A stretch of 64,000 nt of DNA. Source: Straminergon stramineum. Its lineage: Eukaryota; Streptophyta; Bryopsida; Hypnales; Calliergonaceae. Positions 1 to 9,819 of the stretch are shown here, piece by piece. The notes under the pieces were generated by a model. The model did not search any database and had not been told where the DNA came from. It saw only the letters and a program-made list of their open reading frames with translations. The first letter of the stretch is position 1, and every line of letters begins with the position of its first letter. The position numbers and the translations under genes were made by a program. The stretch is from assembly GCA_963920665.1 (NCBI GenBank), contig OY987273.1, forward strand, positions 1,118,501 through 1,182,500, read 5' to 3'.

Positions 1-40
1 AAACTCATTCAACACATATGTGTATGACAAGGGACCCCAA

Positions 41-170
41 CCATGTTGCAATGGTTGGGGACGGTGATTGAGAGGCCAAAGGTGTTGAGTTCAAATCCTC
101 ACCTCCACACAGATGTGGTTGCGGTTGCTGAGGTGGTTGTAGTTGTTTTTGGGAAAAAATTCTTTATTGC
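41..170 (+). repeat. tRNA-like Pol III promoter patch, possible SINE head
   Basis: Positions 91-101 read AGTTCAAATCC, close to the Pol III B-box consensus GGTTCRANNCC. About 40 bases upstream, around 44-57, TTGCAATGGTTGG is a weak A-box-like stretch. The spacing fits a tRNA-derived promoter. No complete cloverleaf can be drawn and no second copy was noticed in the window, so this is at best a decayed tRNA-derived SINE head or tRNA pseudogene. Confidence 0.3.
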
Positions 171-344
171 TCGAGAATTCTGGGGTAGTAGAGAAAATAT
201 TGTTTTTGGAAGATTTAAATTATTTCTTAGAGTGTTCAAATCAACATAGATCTATGCTAAAAAAATGTCTGAATCAAGTTGTCCTAATCAACTCTTTTTA
301 TCAACACAACTATGTAAAAACAAACATGGATTTTTCTAATAGTG

Positions 345-850
345 TATGAGCTTCAACTGCACAGCCTGAGCCTAAGGAGCAATTGGACAAGAGGTCGATG
401 TCTCCTAAAACGCACACTTGCCCTCAAGTATCGTATTTCTAATCTCTCAAATTTTGATGGTTGCAAAGAAAAACGCCACTTTCCCTCACAATACTCAAAT
501 TTTGAATTTTCACAGGAACTATGTACTTCAGTTGCATAGCGTGATCATAGGGAGTAATTGAACAGGATGTCAATGTCGCCTCAAACGCACACTCCCCCCA
601 GGTATGGAATTTGAAATCTCTCAAATTTCATGGTTGTAAGAGCAAACCAGTGCTGTACCTAACAATACTGAAATTTCACAATTTGACAGGAGCTATGTGC
701 TTTAGCTCATAGACTGAGCCAAGCAAGCAATTAGACAAGAGGTCAACGGTGCCACAAACGCACATTCCCCTCATATATGGTATTTCTAATTTCTCAAATT
801 TAATTGGAGCAAAAGACTTGCAAGCTCTCCCTTGCAATACAGAGACAAAG
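345..850. repeat. Three diverged tandem copies of a ~174-bp repeat
   Basis: The anchor ACGCACA occurs at 410, 585 and 758, giving spacings of 175 and 173 bases. Around each anchor the order is the same: a gcttcaactgcacag-like segment, then an agcaattggacaagaggtc-like segment, then the anchor, a ccctca(a)gtat-like segment, and a ctctcaaattt-like segment. The copies are clearly diverged. Short ORFs across this block are by-products of the repeat. Confidence 0.75.
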
Positions 851-864
851 AGGGGAGGAATACA

Positions 865-1320
865 TCAAACACTATAAAGAAACTTTTTGGAACTTCTAAC
901 ATTGATGTATACACCTCTCATAGGTGTTTTACGCACCTCAGGGTTGTGAACACATAGAAATCCACTAATTGCACAAACAAAGACCACATGGAATAGGGAA
1001 GAAATCAAACCTCTTGTTGTTGTTGACAAACATGTTGCTCTTCTTCCACTTGTGCTATGTGCGGCACCCTCCCATCTGCACAAGCTTTGCTCCTCATTGT
1101 CTTCTTCATCATGTCTCCAACTTCTTCTTCCTGAAAACAAGTGTGGTACTAATGAGATCAAGAGAATTTGGCAAAGGGATTCAATTACTTCTAGGGTCTG
1201 CAACTCGATTGGCAAGAGGATGAGCGAGCTGCTTTTGATTTTCAACAAATTGCTTTTGTTTTTCAGTGAACCACGAACATTTGGAACCTTCACTTGGTGG
1301 GTTCAACCATCACTAGGCGG
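865..1320. other. Unassigned sequence with a 142-codon minus-strand ORF
   Basis: An open frame on the minus strand (865-1293) is not recognisable as any family and overlaps equally long plus-strand frames. It shows no domain, signal peptide or repeat. A 20-base direct duplication (gggttcaaccatcacta type) lies at about 1298-1334, next to the mini element that follows. No gene is claimed here. Confidence 0.3.
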
Positions 1321-1330
1321 GTTCAACCAT

Positions 1331-1407
1331 CACTATAACAAAACATGTTAAAAAAAACCCATAATTGATTTTGACAATGGATTTTTTTATCATGTTTTGT
1401 TATAGTG
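1331..1407. mobile_element. 77-bp CACTA-type mini element (MITE)
   Basis: The ends are perfect 17-base inverted repeats: CACTATAACAAAACATG at 1331-1347 and its complement at 1391-1407. The trinucleotide CAT flanks both sides (1328-1330 and 1408-1410). Termini beginning CACTA with a 3-bp target duplication are the hallmark of the CACTA (En/Spm) superfamily. At 77 bp it has no coding capacity and would need an enzyme supplied in trans. Confidence 0.75.
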
Positions 1408-1599
1408 CATGTTCTGAGAATAACAGTGACGGTTGACTTTTTCCGAAAAATCTTCCTGCATCGGCTGCCCTCACCACTAGCACATATTTTCTCAATGAAG
1501 CTTAGATCATGAGTGACTTGTGCCGTGATTGTAGTAGTTGCTTTTTGAGTTGATTTCAAGTGCATTGCAAGATGGAATTAAATGTAGTAGCTATTTTTG

Positions 1600-3640
1600 A
1601 GAGGCCACATTCTGGAATGTTGGCTTTTTAAATTTCATAGGATACCATAGAGTTACTTTGGAACCGTTGTTAGTGGCCTGAGGATCTAGTTTAGGTGTTG
1701 ATCAGCTCCCACATCTTGCTAGACTAAATATACTTTTAAATGCGTGGCTCTAATCTAATTTCAGAAGTTGTTTATACTTGTCTTTCACTCCCACAAACTC
1801 TTCCATATTAGTGGCTTATTCTTGGAATCTATTGTCTTGCTTAAATTTACACCTCCTCCCCCATTTTAGAATGAAAAGGATGTAAATTTAAACTTCAATA
1901 TCTTACATACTATTTATAAGAACTTTATAGAGTGAATATTATTGAAGTTCTAGTTTATTTTTTGGAAATGCTTATTACTTTGCTGTAGAATTAGACATTA
2001 CTACTATGTCACAAAATTAAGTGTGGACTTGGCTGCTGAGATGGAAGGTGTCTAAGAATGCCTACAAAATTCACAGTTCACCAAAATAGAATTGGATTGG
2101 CTACAATGAATCATTCATTAAATAATGTACATGTTAACCCCTAAATTAGGTTAAAGAAGTATTCATTCAACTGCCCCTACTTTTTAGTAGTCGCTAGTCA
2201 CATGATTAGAATCTTTTGTTATAGGGGTTTAGGTTTTCATTAAATGTCTTTGTCAAAAAAATTCTGCTTTAGTACATTTTCCTAACGAATACTTTTAACT
2301 TTGGCCCAAAACTTACATTAATTACACCATGATATTTGTTGAATTCATTTAAAAGTTTTTAGAAGGAAATGGACAATTTCAAGCACTTTAATAATTTATG
2401 TGGTTTTAACATTGAAGGATTTCTTAAATAATGTAGGAAATAGAGTTGGAATACTTTCTATTAGGATGAAATGGGATTAGTCTATAGATAGCTATAACTT
2501 GATTAATTTATCAAATGAGTACCTTTAGTGTCTGGATAACTAGAAAAACAAGGAAATCTCAAAATGGAGTTCTCATTCCTAAATATAACATACTTCAAAT
2601 GCATAACTCACCAATAAAAGCCCTTAAAGAGGGATATATTTATGATTGGTGTACACTAAGACCTTGATAGTATGTTGTAGACAAACAATCTTCCACCATC
2701 TAGAAATGCCATTTTTGCATGTCCTTGATCCTAAAACTTTCTAGCCTATTTGTTTGTATGTTGTTCATAGCACTCTAATGTCAATGAACATGTCCCTAAA
2801 ATACAAATGCAGTATATGCTTGAATGTGCAAAATGAAGATAGAATCTCATATTGGACATCCTAAACTCTAAACAATAAAACTCCATTAATTGCCAACTAG
2901 TTCAAAGTAGACATATGGGATCAAGAGATGCTTATGTTTGGGACTCCATCTCCTCCTAGAACATTTGGTGCAACACTTGTATCTTATGTCGTCGCATTTG
3001 TGAAATCATTGTTTTGCATTCGAGTAGCCTCTTCATTGCCCATACCTCCTCCAAAAGAAAGGACCTTTCGAAGGTTTTTGGATGTTGCTTGATTAGTCTT
3101 TGACACAACTTTCTTTCCACGAATCATCCTAGATTTTCTAAGTACCTTACTAGATGAGAAATATAGAGAGATTTGCCTCTTACGCTTCTTTGTCTATCCT
3201 GGAACAACTAAAAAACTATGACTGTCTAAGAGCATGAAGTGAGAGAAAAGCACATGTAAACTATCACTAAAGAATGAATGTACTCTCCATCTTACACAAT
3301 ATGAAACACACAATAATTTGGAGAAGTGGAGAGTACTTATATGCACTAAAGAAGCCATCACCAAGTAGCTTAGACATCTACATCCTAGAATGGATTGATG
3401 ACAGATGCCCCCATTTTCAAATTGTTAGCCCTAACGACTGACAAGTTATTCAATGCATCACCAATTGTAAAGATTCGACACCAATGTAGTTATATCTAGT
3501 TCTCTAACAGTGATGACTCTATCACTTCTAGTATCTCATTAAAGAAGACGTGATAACTTGTACGAAATAGTACATACATATGTCATGTGCATGCACTTGA
3601 AATTTCTCTAACACGGTTGCCTCCACAAACTTAATGCTTT
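1600..3640. other. AT-rich intergenic stretch without recognisable gene
   Basis: No ORF with a recognisable protein signature and no clear terminal repeats were found. Around 2940-3100 the minus strand can be read as a short, stop-interrupted Arg/Glu/Met-rich peptide, probably a residue of an old element. GTTAACCCCTAAA at 2134-2146 resembles the end of the TTAA-flanked element near 30.86 kb, but no partner end was seen. Confidence 0.4.
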
Positions 3641-4030
3641 CCTAAATAGTAGTGATAAAAGTTTGCTTTGAAGGCAGCTTGGCAACTATTATCTTAATGG
3701 AGAGTAATTGTGGAACTACCTATTCTTTTATTGCTAATTGCTTCCTAGATGGCAAAGGGACTATGGAGTGTAAAGTACTTAATGAAGATGCAATGGTATG
3801 CAACCTCAACCAAGGACAAACTTCTTTCATTTTCATCATTCTTTGAGCGCTTTTCTTTCTACCATGGCTTGTATTCGTATCGATGGTCATGACATTGCAC
3901 TAGTGTTTCCTGTAGACAAGGGAGAACGTGCTAGAGTATTGAGACATCTGTTTCATGTCCACTTTGGATTTGTAGAATCCTCTATCTATATTGAAAAAGA
4001 GAGGAAGTCTGAATTAGGAGGAATGCAATA

Positions 4031-5287
4031 CACTATAAGAAACCTGTGTTTTTGATGCTATTTTACAAAAAGTGTATCCTGTTTTTTGAAACATTAGTGT
4101 GTTAAATGATCAATAGGCATGGGAGTGAGAATTTGATGTGATGTTGCGTAAAACATTTGCAACTAGGTTGGAAAACGAGTAGATGTTATTGTAGACGGAC
4201 ATGTTCTTAATGAAGTTAGAAAAAACATGTTGATGGTTTTTTGTGACATCCAAAAATACATAGACTACCACATTAGCAAGTAGACCCATTTTGATTATAG
4301 GTAAGTTAGTAAAAATTACTATGGTGTATGGTAAAAAGTTGACCATATGTGAAAAATTTAGGGAAGGGCAAACACATGGCATGCCTTGCCAAAAAAAAGA
4401 AATGGATGGATGTGCACCATGGATGAAAAAGAGATGGTCTTTATACAAGTGTGTGGTCAGAAGTGAAACAAACAATATGGGATATATAAAACAAGAAGTG
4501 TGTTCAATGTAAAATGTCTAAAATGACATCAAAATGTCTAAAACAACATTTAGATGTCTAAAATAGTGTCAAGATGTACAATGGTTAAGTTCCCATATTC
4601 TAGTAATCCCATATCTTTTGTCTCATCATGGATAGACAATGAATATAAATGTGACCTTTGTTATATTCATATTTACTAACTTTTAATGAAAGAATTCCTC
4701 CATTTTGCCATCAAAAATTCTCTTGATGGTAGATGGTAAGTTTTCTTCAATTCTTGTTGAATTTAAGAATTTTTGCTTGTTCATTTTATTTTTATTTTAT
4801 TTTTAATCATTGTTTTTTATTGATCTTGCCTAATAGGTATAATATGCACAAATGGATGTCTCAAAAATGTCTAAACATCTAATTTGATCTCTGAAAAAGT
4901 GAAATTAAAATTTTCAAATGACATAAAAGTGTGTTGACTAGGCATGCCACATCATCATAATTGGTTCCATGTCACTTTTCTTGAAACTATGTTAAGTGCC
5001 ACGTCATCAACGAGCTAGATGAAAAAATCCCACGTAGATCTTTTTGCCTATGTGGCGCTTACATGGCATCCACATACTGCACTGTGGAGATCTTAGAAGA
5101 CCTTATTGTTTGTGACGTTAGAAAGAAACAAGTTGAAATTTGACGCGTTTTCCTTGATTTTCAGACATTTTTTGCTCGTCCATTATAGCAAATTTTAGGT
5201 GACATCCTTTTGGACAACTTCCATGTCAAATTGAACACTAAGAGATGTTTTTTCTGACGTTACCAAAAATATGGTTTTCTTATAGTG
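4031..5287. mobile_element. 1257-bp non-autonomous CACTA element
   Basis: The left end reads CACTATAAGAAACC (4031-4044) and the right end reads GGTTTTCTTATAGTG (5273-5287): inverted repeats starting CACTATAAGAAA with one base of length difference. Both flanks carry ATA (4028-4030 and 5288-5290), a 3-bp target duplication. It sits in the first-exon region of MULE copy 1, so it is the younger insertion. Internally the motif AAAATGTCTAAAA recurs at about 4509-4570 and again near 4865, consistent with subterminal transposase-binding repeats. Short frames inside (for example 4110-4475 minus) match nothing recognisable. Confidence 0.85.
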
Positions 5288-7459
5288 ATAGTTTGTCCAT
5301 GTTGTTATGTCTATGGAAGAAGATGAATAGTGCTAGTACCTTGCATGTGGAAATTATAGAGCTTTTAGACTTCCTCTATCTATTCTAGCTGCGTCAACTA
5401 AGATCTTAAGTTGTCATTTAGATACATCCACTATGAATATGCCGTATATCACTCACAGTATATCATGTACTCCACCTCGTGAAATATTTCCTATCCTTCC
5501 TAAATTGCAGTTTTCTAAGTAGTGAAAGTGGAGAAAGTAGATCATGTCATAGAGTTGTCTAGCAAATCAAAAGGAGAGTTCTTTGACTCAATGCTTCAGA
5601 AGCAAACATGTTGTATACAATCCACATCAGTAGAGAAGGTTTCATTGAACTTAGTGCTGAGCACCCCACCAAGTAGTCCAACACAATCTCTATTGTCTTG
5701 TCCTTTCTTGCATTCCAATAGAGTTGATGCCATGAGCATAATGGATTGTTTGAGGAGACTAAGTACTATGCACTACTCTAGGAACGAATTGTCAATTCTG
5801 AATTTGAATAATATGAAGCACCATCATGTGAACTTTCTTCCACCTGTCTTCAATGGGGATGTCATTTTTGAATTGCCTCCATGTCGCTCTTCTTTGTCTT
5901 CGTCATTAGTGAGGAACTTAGAAGGAATGGACAAGCGATTCGATGGACATCTCTGGTGCAAGTTGGTGATGATAAACATTCACAACTTTGATAGTCTCCA
6001 GTTTCGTAAGTTGTATTGTGTTGGTCACCTTGTTTGCAAAAATTCAGATTGTGATTACCTGAAGAGGGCTTCAAAACACAATGAAATTGAATGGACCGGA
6101 TACACAACCTTTCCTTTGGCCATAGGGACCAGTCCTCCCAAAGATTGTATTCTTATTTGCAAACTTTGCAAGATATCACCTACATGTCTGGGCACTTGTG
6201 ATACTAGGATGTACTACTCCTATAGTGAGAATCTTAAATTGACAAGGGTCGCAATTCACCTAGGAAATTATGCTCACCTTATCGCAATGGGTATGTATAG
6301 ACATTCTGTAGAAAAGATTTGTAGGCTCATTGTAGAGTAGGTGGCCAAGATACCAATAGCCACCAATTGTGCAATTGCTCTCTCTACTAGAAAGGACTTT
6401 CTTACATGCTATCTATTTCATAACGAAGAGGGAGAGAAAGAGATGTTGAAGGAGGAGGATATGGAGGAGGTCATGGATCAGTTCTAGTATTTGAGTAGTC
6501 CAAACATATGAAATGTTATTTCTTCATTTCATTTGAACAATCGAGGAGGCGTGAACGACAACATTATGACTTTGAAGAAAGAGTCAAAGTTTGAATTCAT
6601 ACACGATAGTATCTTCCTTGGCCAAGGCAAAGAGAAGTTGTACATTTTCAAAATACTCACCGAGGAATCGGGAAGCGGAATAGACTTGGTGAGGCGCATG
6701 CAATCTGGAGGTGATCTTCAAAATGTGTGGATGATGTTTGACCACGTTAAGCACGTGAAGGAGTGGACTACAATGGCTTGCCACGTGTATGACTCTAGGT
6801 ACAAGAAGGTCATGACCATTTCAACATGCAACATGCAATCTAAAGATATTGAGATCTAAGTGTAGTTTTGGAGGTTGTTGAATGCAGTCATGGCAAGATA
6901 TTGAGTCAAACATCCAAACTTCAAGGGGTTCATGGTAGATAGCATTATAGCCAATTGGAATGTAGTTCATATTGTCTATGGTAGTGGTTCATCTAATGAC
7001 AAAATGGAGAATCATGATTCATGAGAGGACATGCTTGTTGCACTAGAGTATTTCTCTTCATAAACACACATAGAAGCACATCAAGGAAGCATTCCAACAA
7101 CAACACATTCGGCTATGCAAACAATACAAAGAATCAAAGAATATGGATGAGGTAGAGACATATTACCTTGTGATTTGTTCATGGTGGTTATCTTTTGGAG
7201 CTACTACTAAGGATGCTCTTCATCACTTGGACCATTGGCTTGCATTTTGGCATTTCAAGTACCGTCATTGGAGAGCTTTCATGGACATGGTAAGTGCTTC
7301 GTGTTTTGTAATTTATTCTCTTATATTTTTATGTCAATATTGTTAGATTTAAGAGATATCTGATAATATTTGGTTTCAAGTAAGCATGTGTGACTTAAAT
7401 ACAAATTTCCAAATACCTCTGACTTTTAATCTTTTTTTAAGATTATACATTTTAACCCA

Positions 7460-7545
7460 AAATGTGGGTATTGGAAGGTAGCTTAGAAACATCCGTCGGA
7501 TCCGACGGTTGTTTTTGTAGTACCTTACACTACCCACGTTTTAGG
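7460..7545. repeat. Foldback insert with 16-bp perfect palindrome in MULE intron (copy 1)
   Basis: CCGTCGGATCCGACGG at 7493-7508 is a perfect palindrome at the centre of a larger imperfect inverted repeat (GTGGGTATTGG-type left arm, TACCCACGTTTT-type right arm). The same structure lies at 63442-63457 in MULE copy 3. Its GC content contrasts with the AT-rich intron around it. Confidence 0.7.
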
Positions 7546-8567
7546 TATTGGAAAGGAAAAATTAAAATTAGATTTTTTTAAGAGAAACTATAAGTATGCA
7601 AATGGGATATATGCTTCTATTACTATCAAAATAAACTTGCCTAATTATTGCAATGTTAGTTTGCATAGGACACAAGAAAAAGTGCATTTTATTGTATTGG
7701 AAGATCCCTCCTTTCATTTGAAATCCATATAGACAAAGTTTGAGTTCAAAAAAGTTGATGGTTGTGATGTATAAAATTGAATTTATAAAGTCATATTTCT
7801 ATGGATGGATTTCTAGGGTTTGACTTTGGAGGAGATGATGGACTTGCCTTCGTGCAACTTGTTAGAAATAGTTCATAACAAGTGACTTCAAATGTCTGGA
7901 AACCAAGGAAACAACTTGTTTGATGCTACTTGCAATGATAGTATTCGTGCATGGATGCAAATGACAAACTATTGTGTTTATTTGAGAGGATATGCCTCGG
8001 GATTTGGTCCATTAAAGGGGGAGTTGAAGTTGAGAGCTGTGAGACGAAGCGGAGACTCTAAAAAGATAGCAGAGGCAATGAGTACATTACCTGGAGCAAA
8101 AGGTGTTGGAACTCGCATACCACATTTGGGAGGAGAAGAAATTTTTGGAAGCTGTAAGAAAAAGTTGGATGCACCCATTGGCAATGTTGAAGACTCACAT
8201 AGACCGGACAAAGTAAATTTCTCTCAACCATGTGTTCGAACAAGGTCTACAACGGCTACTATTGAGTCATCTGAAGATAAAGGAAAGCAGCCTCAAGTGG
8301 ACCCTTCCCAACATGTTATGATTACATTTGAAATCGATTGCAATACATCGAAGTGGCACATTGCAAGGATTAGCTACAAATCAAATGCTAAGTGTTTTTC
8401 TCAACTACGAGGATCAAATCTCAAGTGCATTGCCAAAATTTCAAGGAGAAAGAAGGGAACCTTAGTTCCAACCTATCGCAGAAGACAAGAAGAGTACAAA
8501 AGTAAACCAGAGGTTGTAGAAGACTTTTGGTTTTATGGAGATGATATAGAATGATGTGTAAAAGGGC

Positions 8568-9420
8568 GACCCGGACCAATTCCGCTCAGGTAGCTGCGTC
8601 CTTTATCTTTTCGGAAATTATGATGAGGTTTGGACATCTACTTGAGCTGGTTAGTGATCATGGACTACACTTTCTCAACGACATTGTTGAGAATATCACC
8701 TCACGGTCCTTAATCAAGCATTGGAAGACCACACTTTATAATCCAAGAGCTAACGGATTGACGGAAAGGGCCAAAGGGATTGTGGAGAATTCCTTGAACA
8801 AGATGGTTTCCGATCACAAGACAGATTGGGATTTAAAGCTTCCATCAATTGTCCATGGTTACAACACTTCCGAGAAGAATACAACTAGAAAGAGTCCGTT
8901 TTTCCTCGTATTTGGACAAGAAGCAGTACATGGAATTGAACTAGAAATGGAAACTCATCGAGTATTGGCCACCCAGAATGCTATTCGGAAAGGTGACCTT
9001 GAGATCCGTCTCATGGCCCTCAAAGATCTGGAAGAAGCCAGATTGGTGGCTCTGGATAGAACAAGGGAGGTCTAGAAAAAGAGGAAGACGGATCATGACA
9101 ACAAACTTTCAGCTAACTCCAGAATTATAGTGGGTGGACTAGTGTTGCTCTACGACAATCGTTACCAGATCTTTACGGGAAACTACACACCAAATGGATG
9201 GGATCATATAGAGTTAAGTCTATATTCCTAAACGGATCCATCTAGTTAAAGGATCTTGAGGGTGTATGGCTTGACACCCAAGTACACAAATCCCGAGTCA
9301 AGAAATACGAAGTAGAGACTGAGTTAGAAGAGGAAGGGAAGGTTGGAAGGATGTTCGCAGGGACACTCACATTTGAAAAGCGGGTCATGTCGCGAGACGG
9401 AAACTTAGAATCCATCGGGT
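8568..9420 (+). pseudogene. Gypsy-type integrase, 3' part of pol (element A)
   Basis: The frame at 8551-9075 encodes the second half of an LTR-retrotransposon integrase core. It contains VSDHG (catalytic Asp), then exactly 35 residues, then Glu in GLTERAKG, the D(35)E spacing of rve domains. The ANG and YNTS..TTRKSPFFLVFGQEA segments are typical of Ty3/gypsy. The C-terminal part (9076-9420) is frameshifted but still reads like the KLHTKWMGPY..GSIQLEDLEG type of tail. Reverse transcriptase, RNase H, protease, gag and the 5' LTR are absent. The copy starts abruptly at about 8567 against MULE copy 1. Confidence 0.85.
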
Positions 9421-9486
9421 TAGTATAAAATAGTTTTATAATAGAATAGAATTTTTCAAAATTTCCAACAAGGAAACAGAATTAGA

Positions 9487-9525
9487 ATCCTCTTAGCCTA
9501 GATATCACATTAAGGCTAAGAGGAT
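9487..9525 (+). repeat. 12-bp perfect stem-loop between integrase and extra ORF
   Basis: ATCCTCTTAGCC (9487-9498) pairs with GGCTAAGAGGAT (9514-9525) across a 15-base loop. It lies in the untranslated spacer of gypsy element A. The equivalent region of copy B (about 51670-51730, minus) keeps only a shorter imperfect stem. Confidence 0.5.
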
Positions 9526-9819
9526 GATCTAGGTGTTCTGTTAAAGGATCCAAGATGGATCTGGATTCTGGAAGCTTGGATAGCGACAACCTACGATCTA
9601 GAGTTCCGGTCTAGGAATCTAAGGAACCATTACGGATAAATGGTCCGCTTTGAGAACGGTCGGTAGGATGACGGGTACTTAATCCTGCCACTCCCATTTC
9701 TTCTTCCTCTTTCTTCTGCGATAGTTTTTGTGCTCATATAGTTGAGAGAAAGAGTGGTGAGTTAGTGATCGTTTCAACAAGTATTGATTGTTTAGATCTG
9801 AGCATTAGTTCTAGTTTCA

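Larger units (their letters stand above)
3863..8567 (+). pseudogene. MULE transposase pseudogene, copy 1
   Basis: This is a decayed DDE transposase gene of a Mutator-like element. The first exon (from ATG 3863, MACIRIDGHD start) is interrupted by the CACTA element at 4031-5287. The body resumes at 5522 with a Cys/His cluster (YCVGHLVCKNSDCDY, about 6013-6057) like a FLYWCH/GCM1-type finger. The first catalytic Asp lies in the HVYDSRYKKVM motif (about 6783-6815). A frameshifted block at 6870-7345 holds the second-Asp region. An intron at about 7290-7815 contains a GC-rich palindrome. The exon at 7818-8554 ends GDDIE, then the copy stops at about 8567 where gypsy sequence begins, so the SWIM-containing 3' part is missing. 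Stops at 6338, 6485 and 6857 show it is dead. Copies 2 and 3 align along its length. Confidence 0.8.

Noticed and set aside
41..115. Functional tRNA-Leu-like gene
   Set aside because: The T-arm region resembles a tRNA but the acceptor stem and anticodon arm cannot be paired.
865..1293. 142-codon minus-strand open frame as a gene
   Set aside because: No domain or compositional support, overlapping frames of similar length on the other strand, and it abuts a repeat and a mini element.
870..1407. A larger CACTA element using CACTATAAAGAAAC at 870 as its left end
   Set aside because: The flanking trinucleotides differ (AAA against CAT) and the right end pairs perfectly with the nearer left end at 1331.
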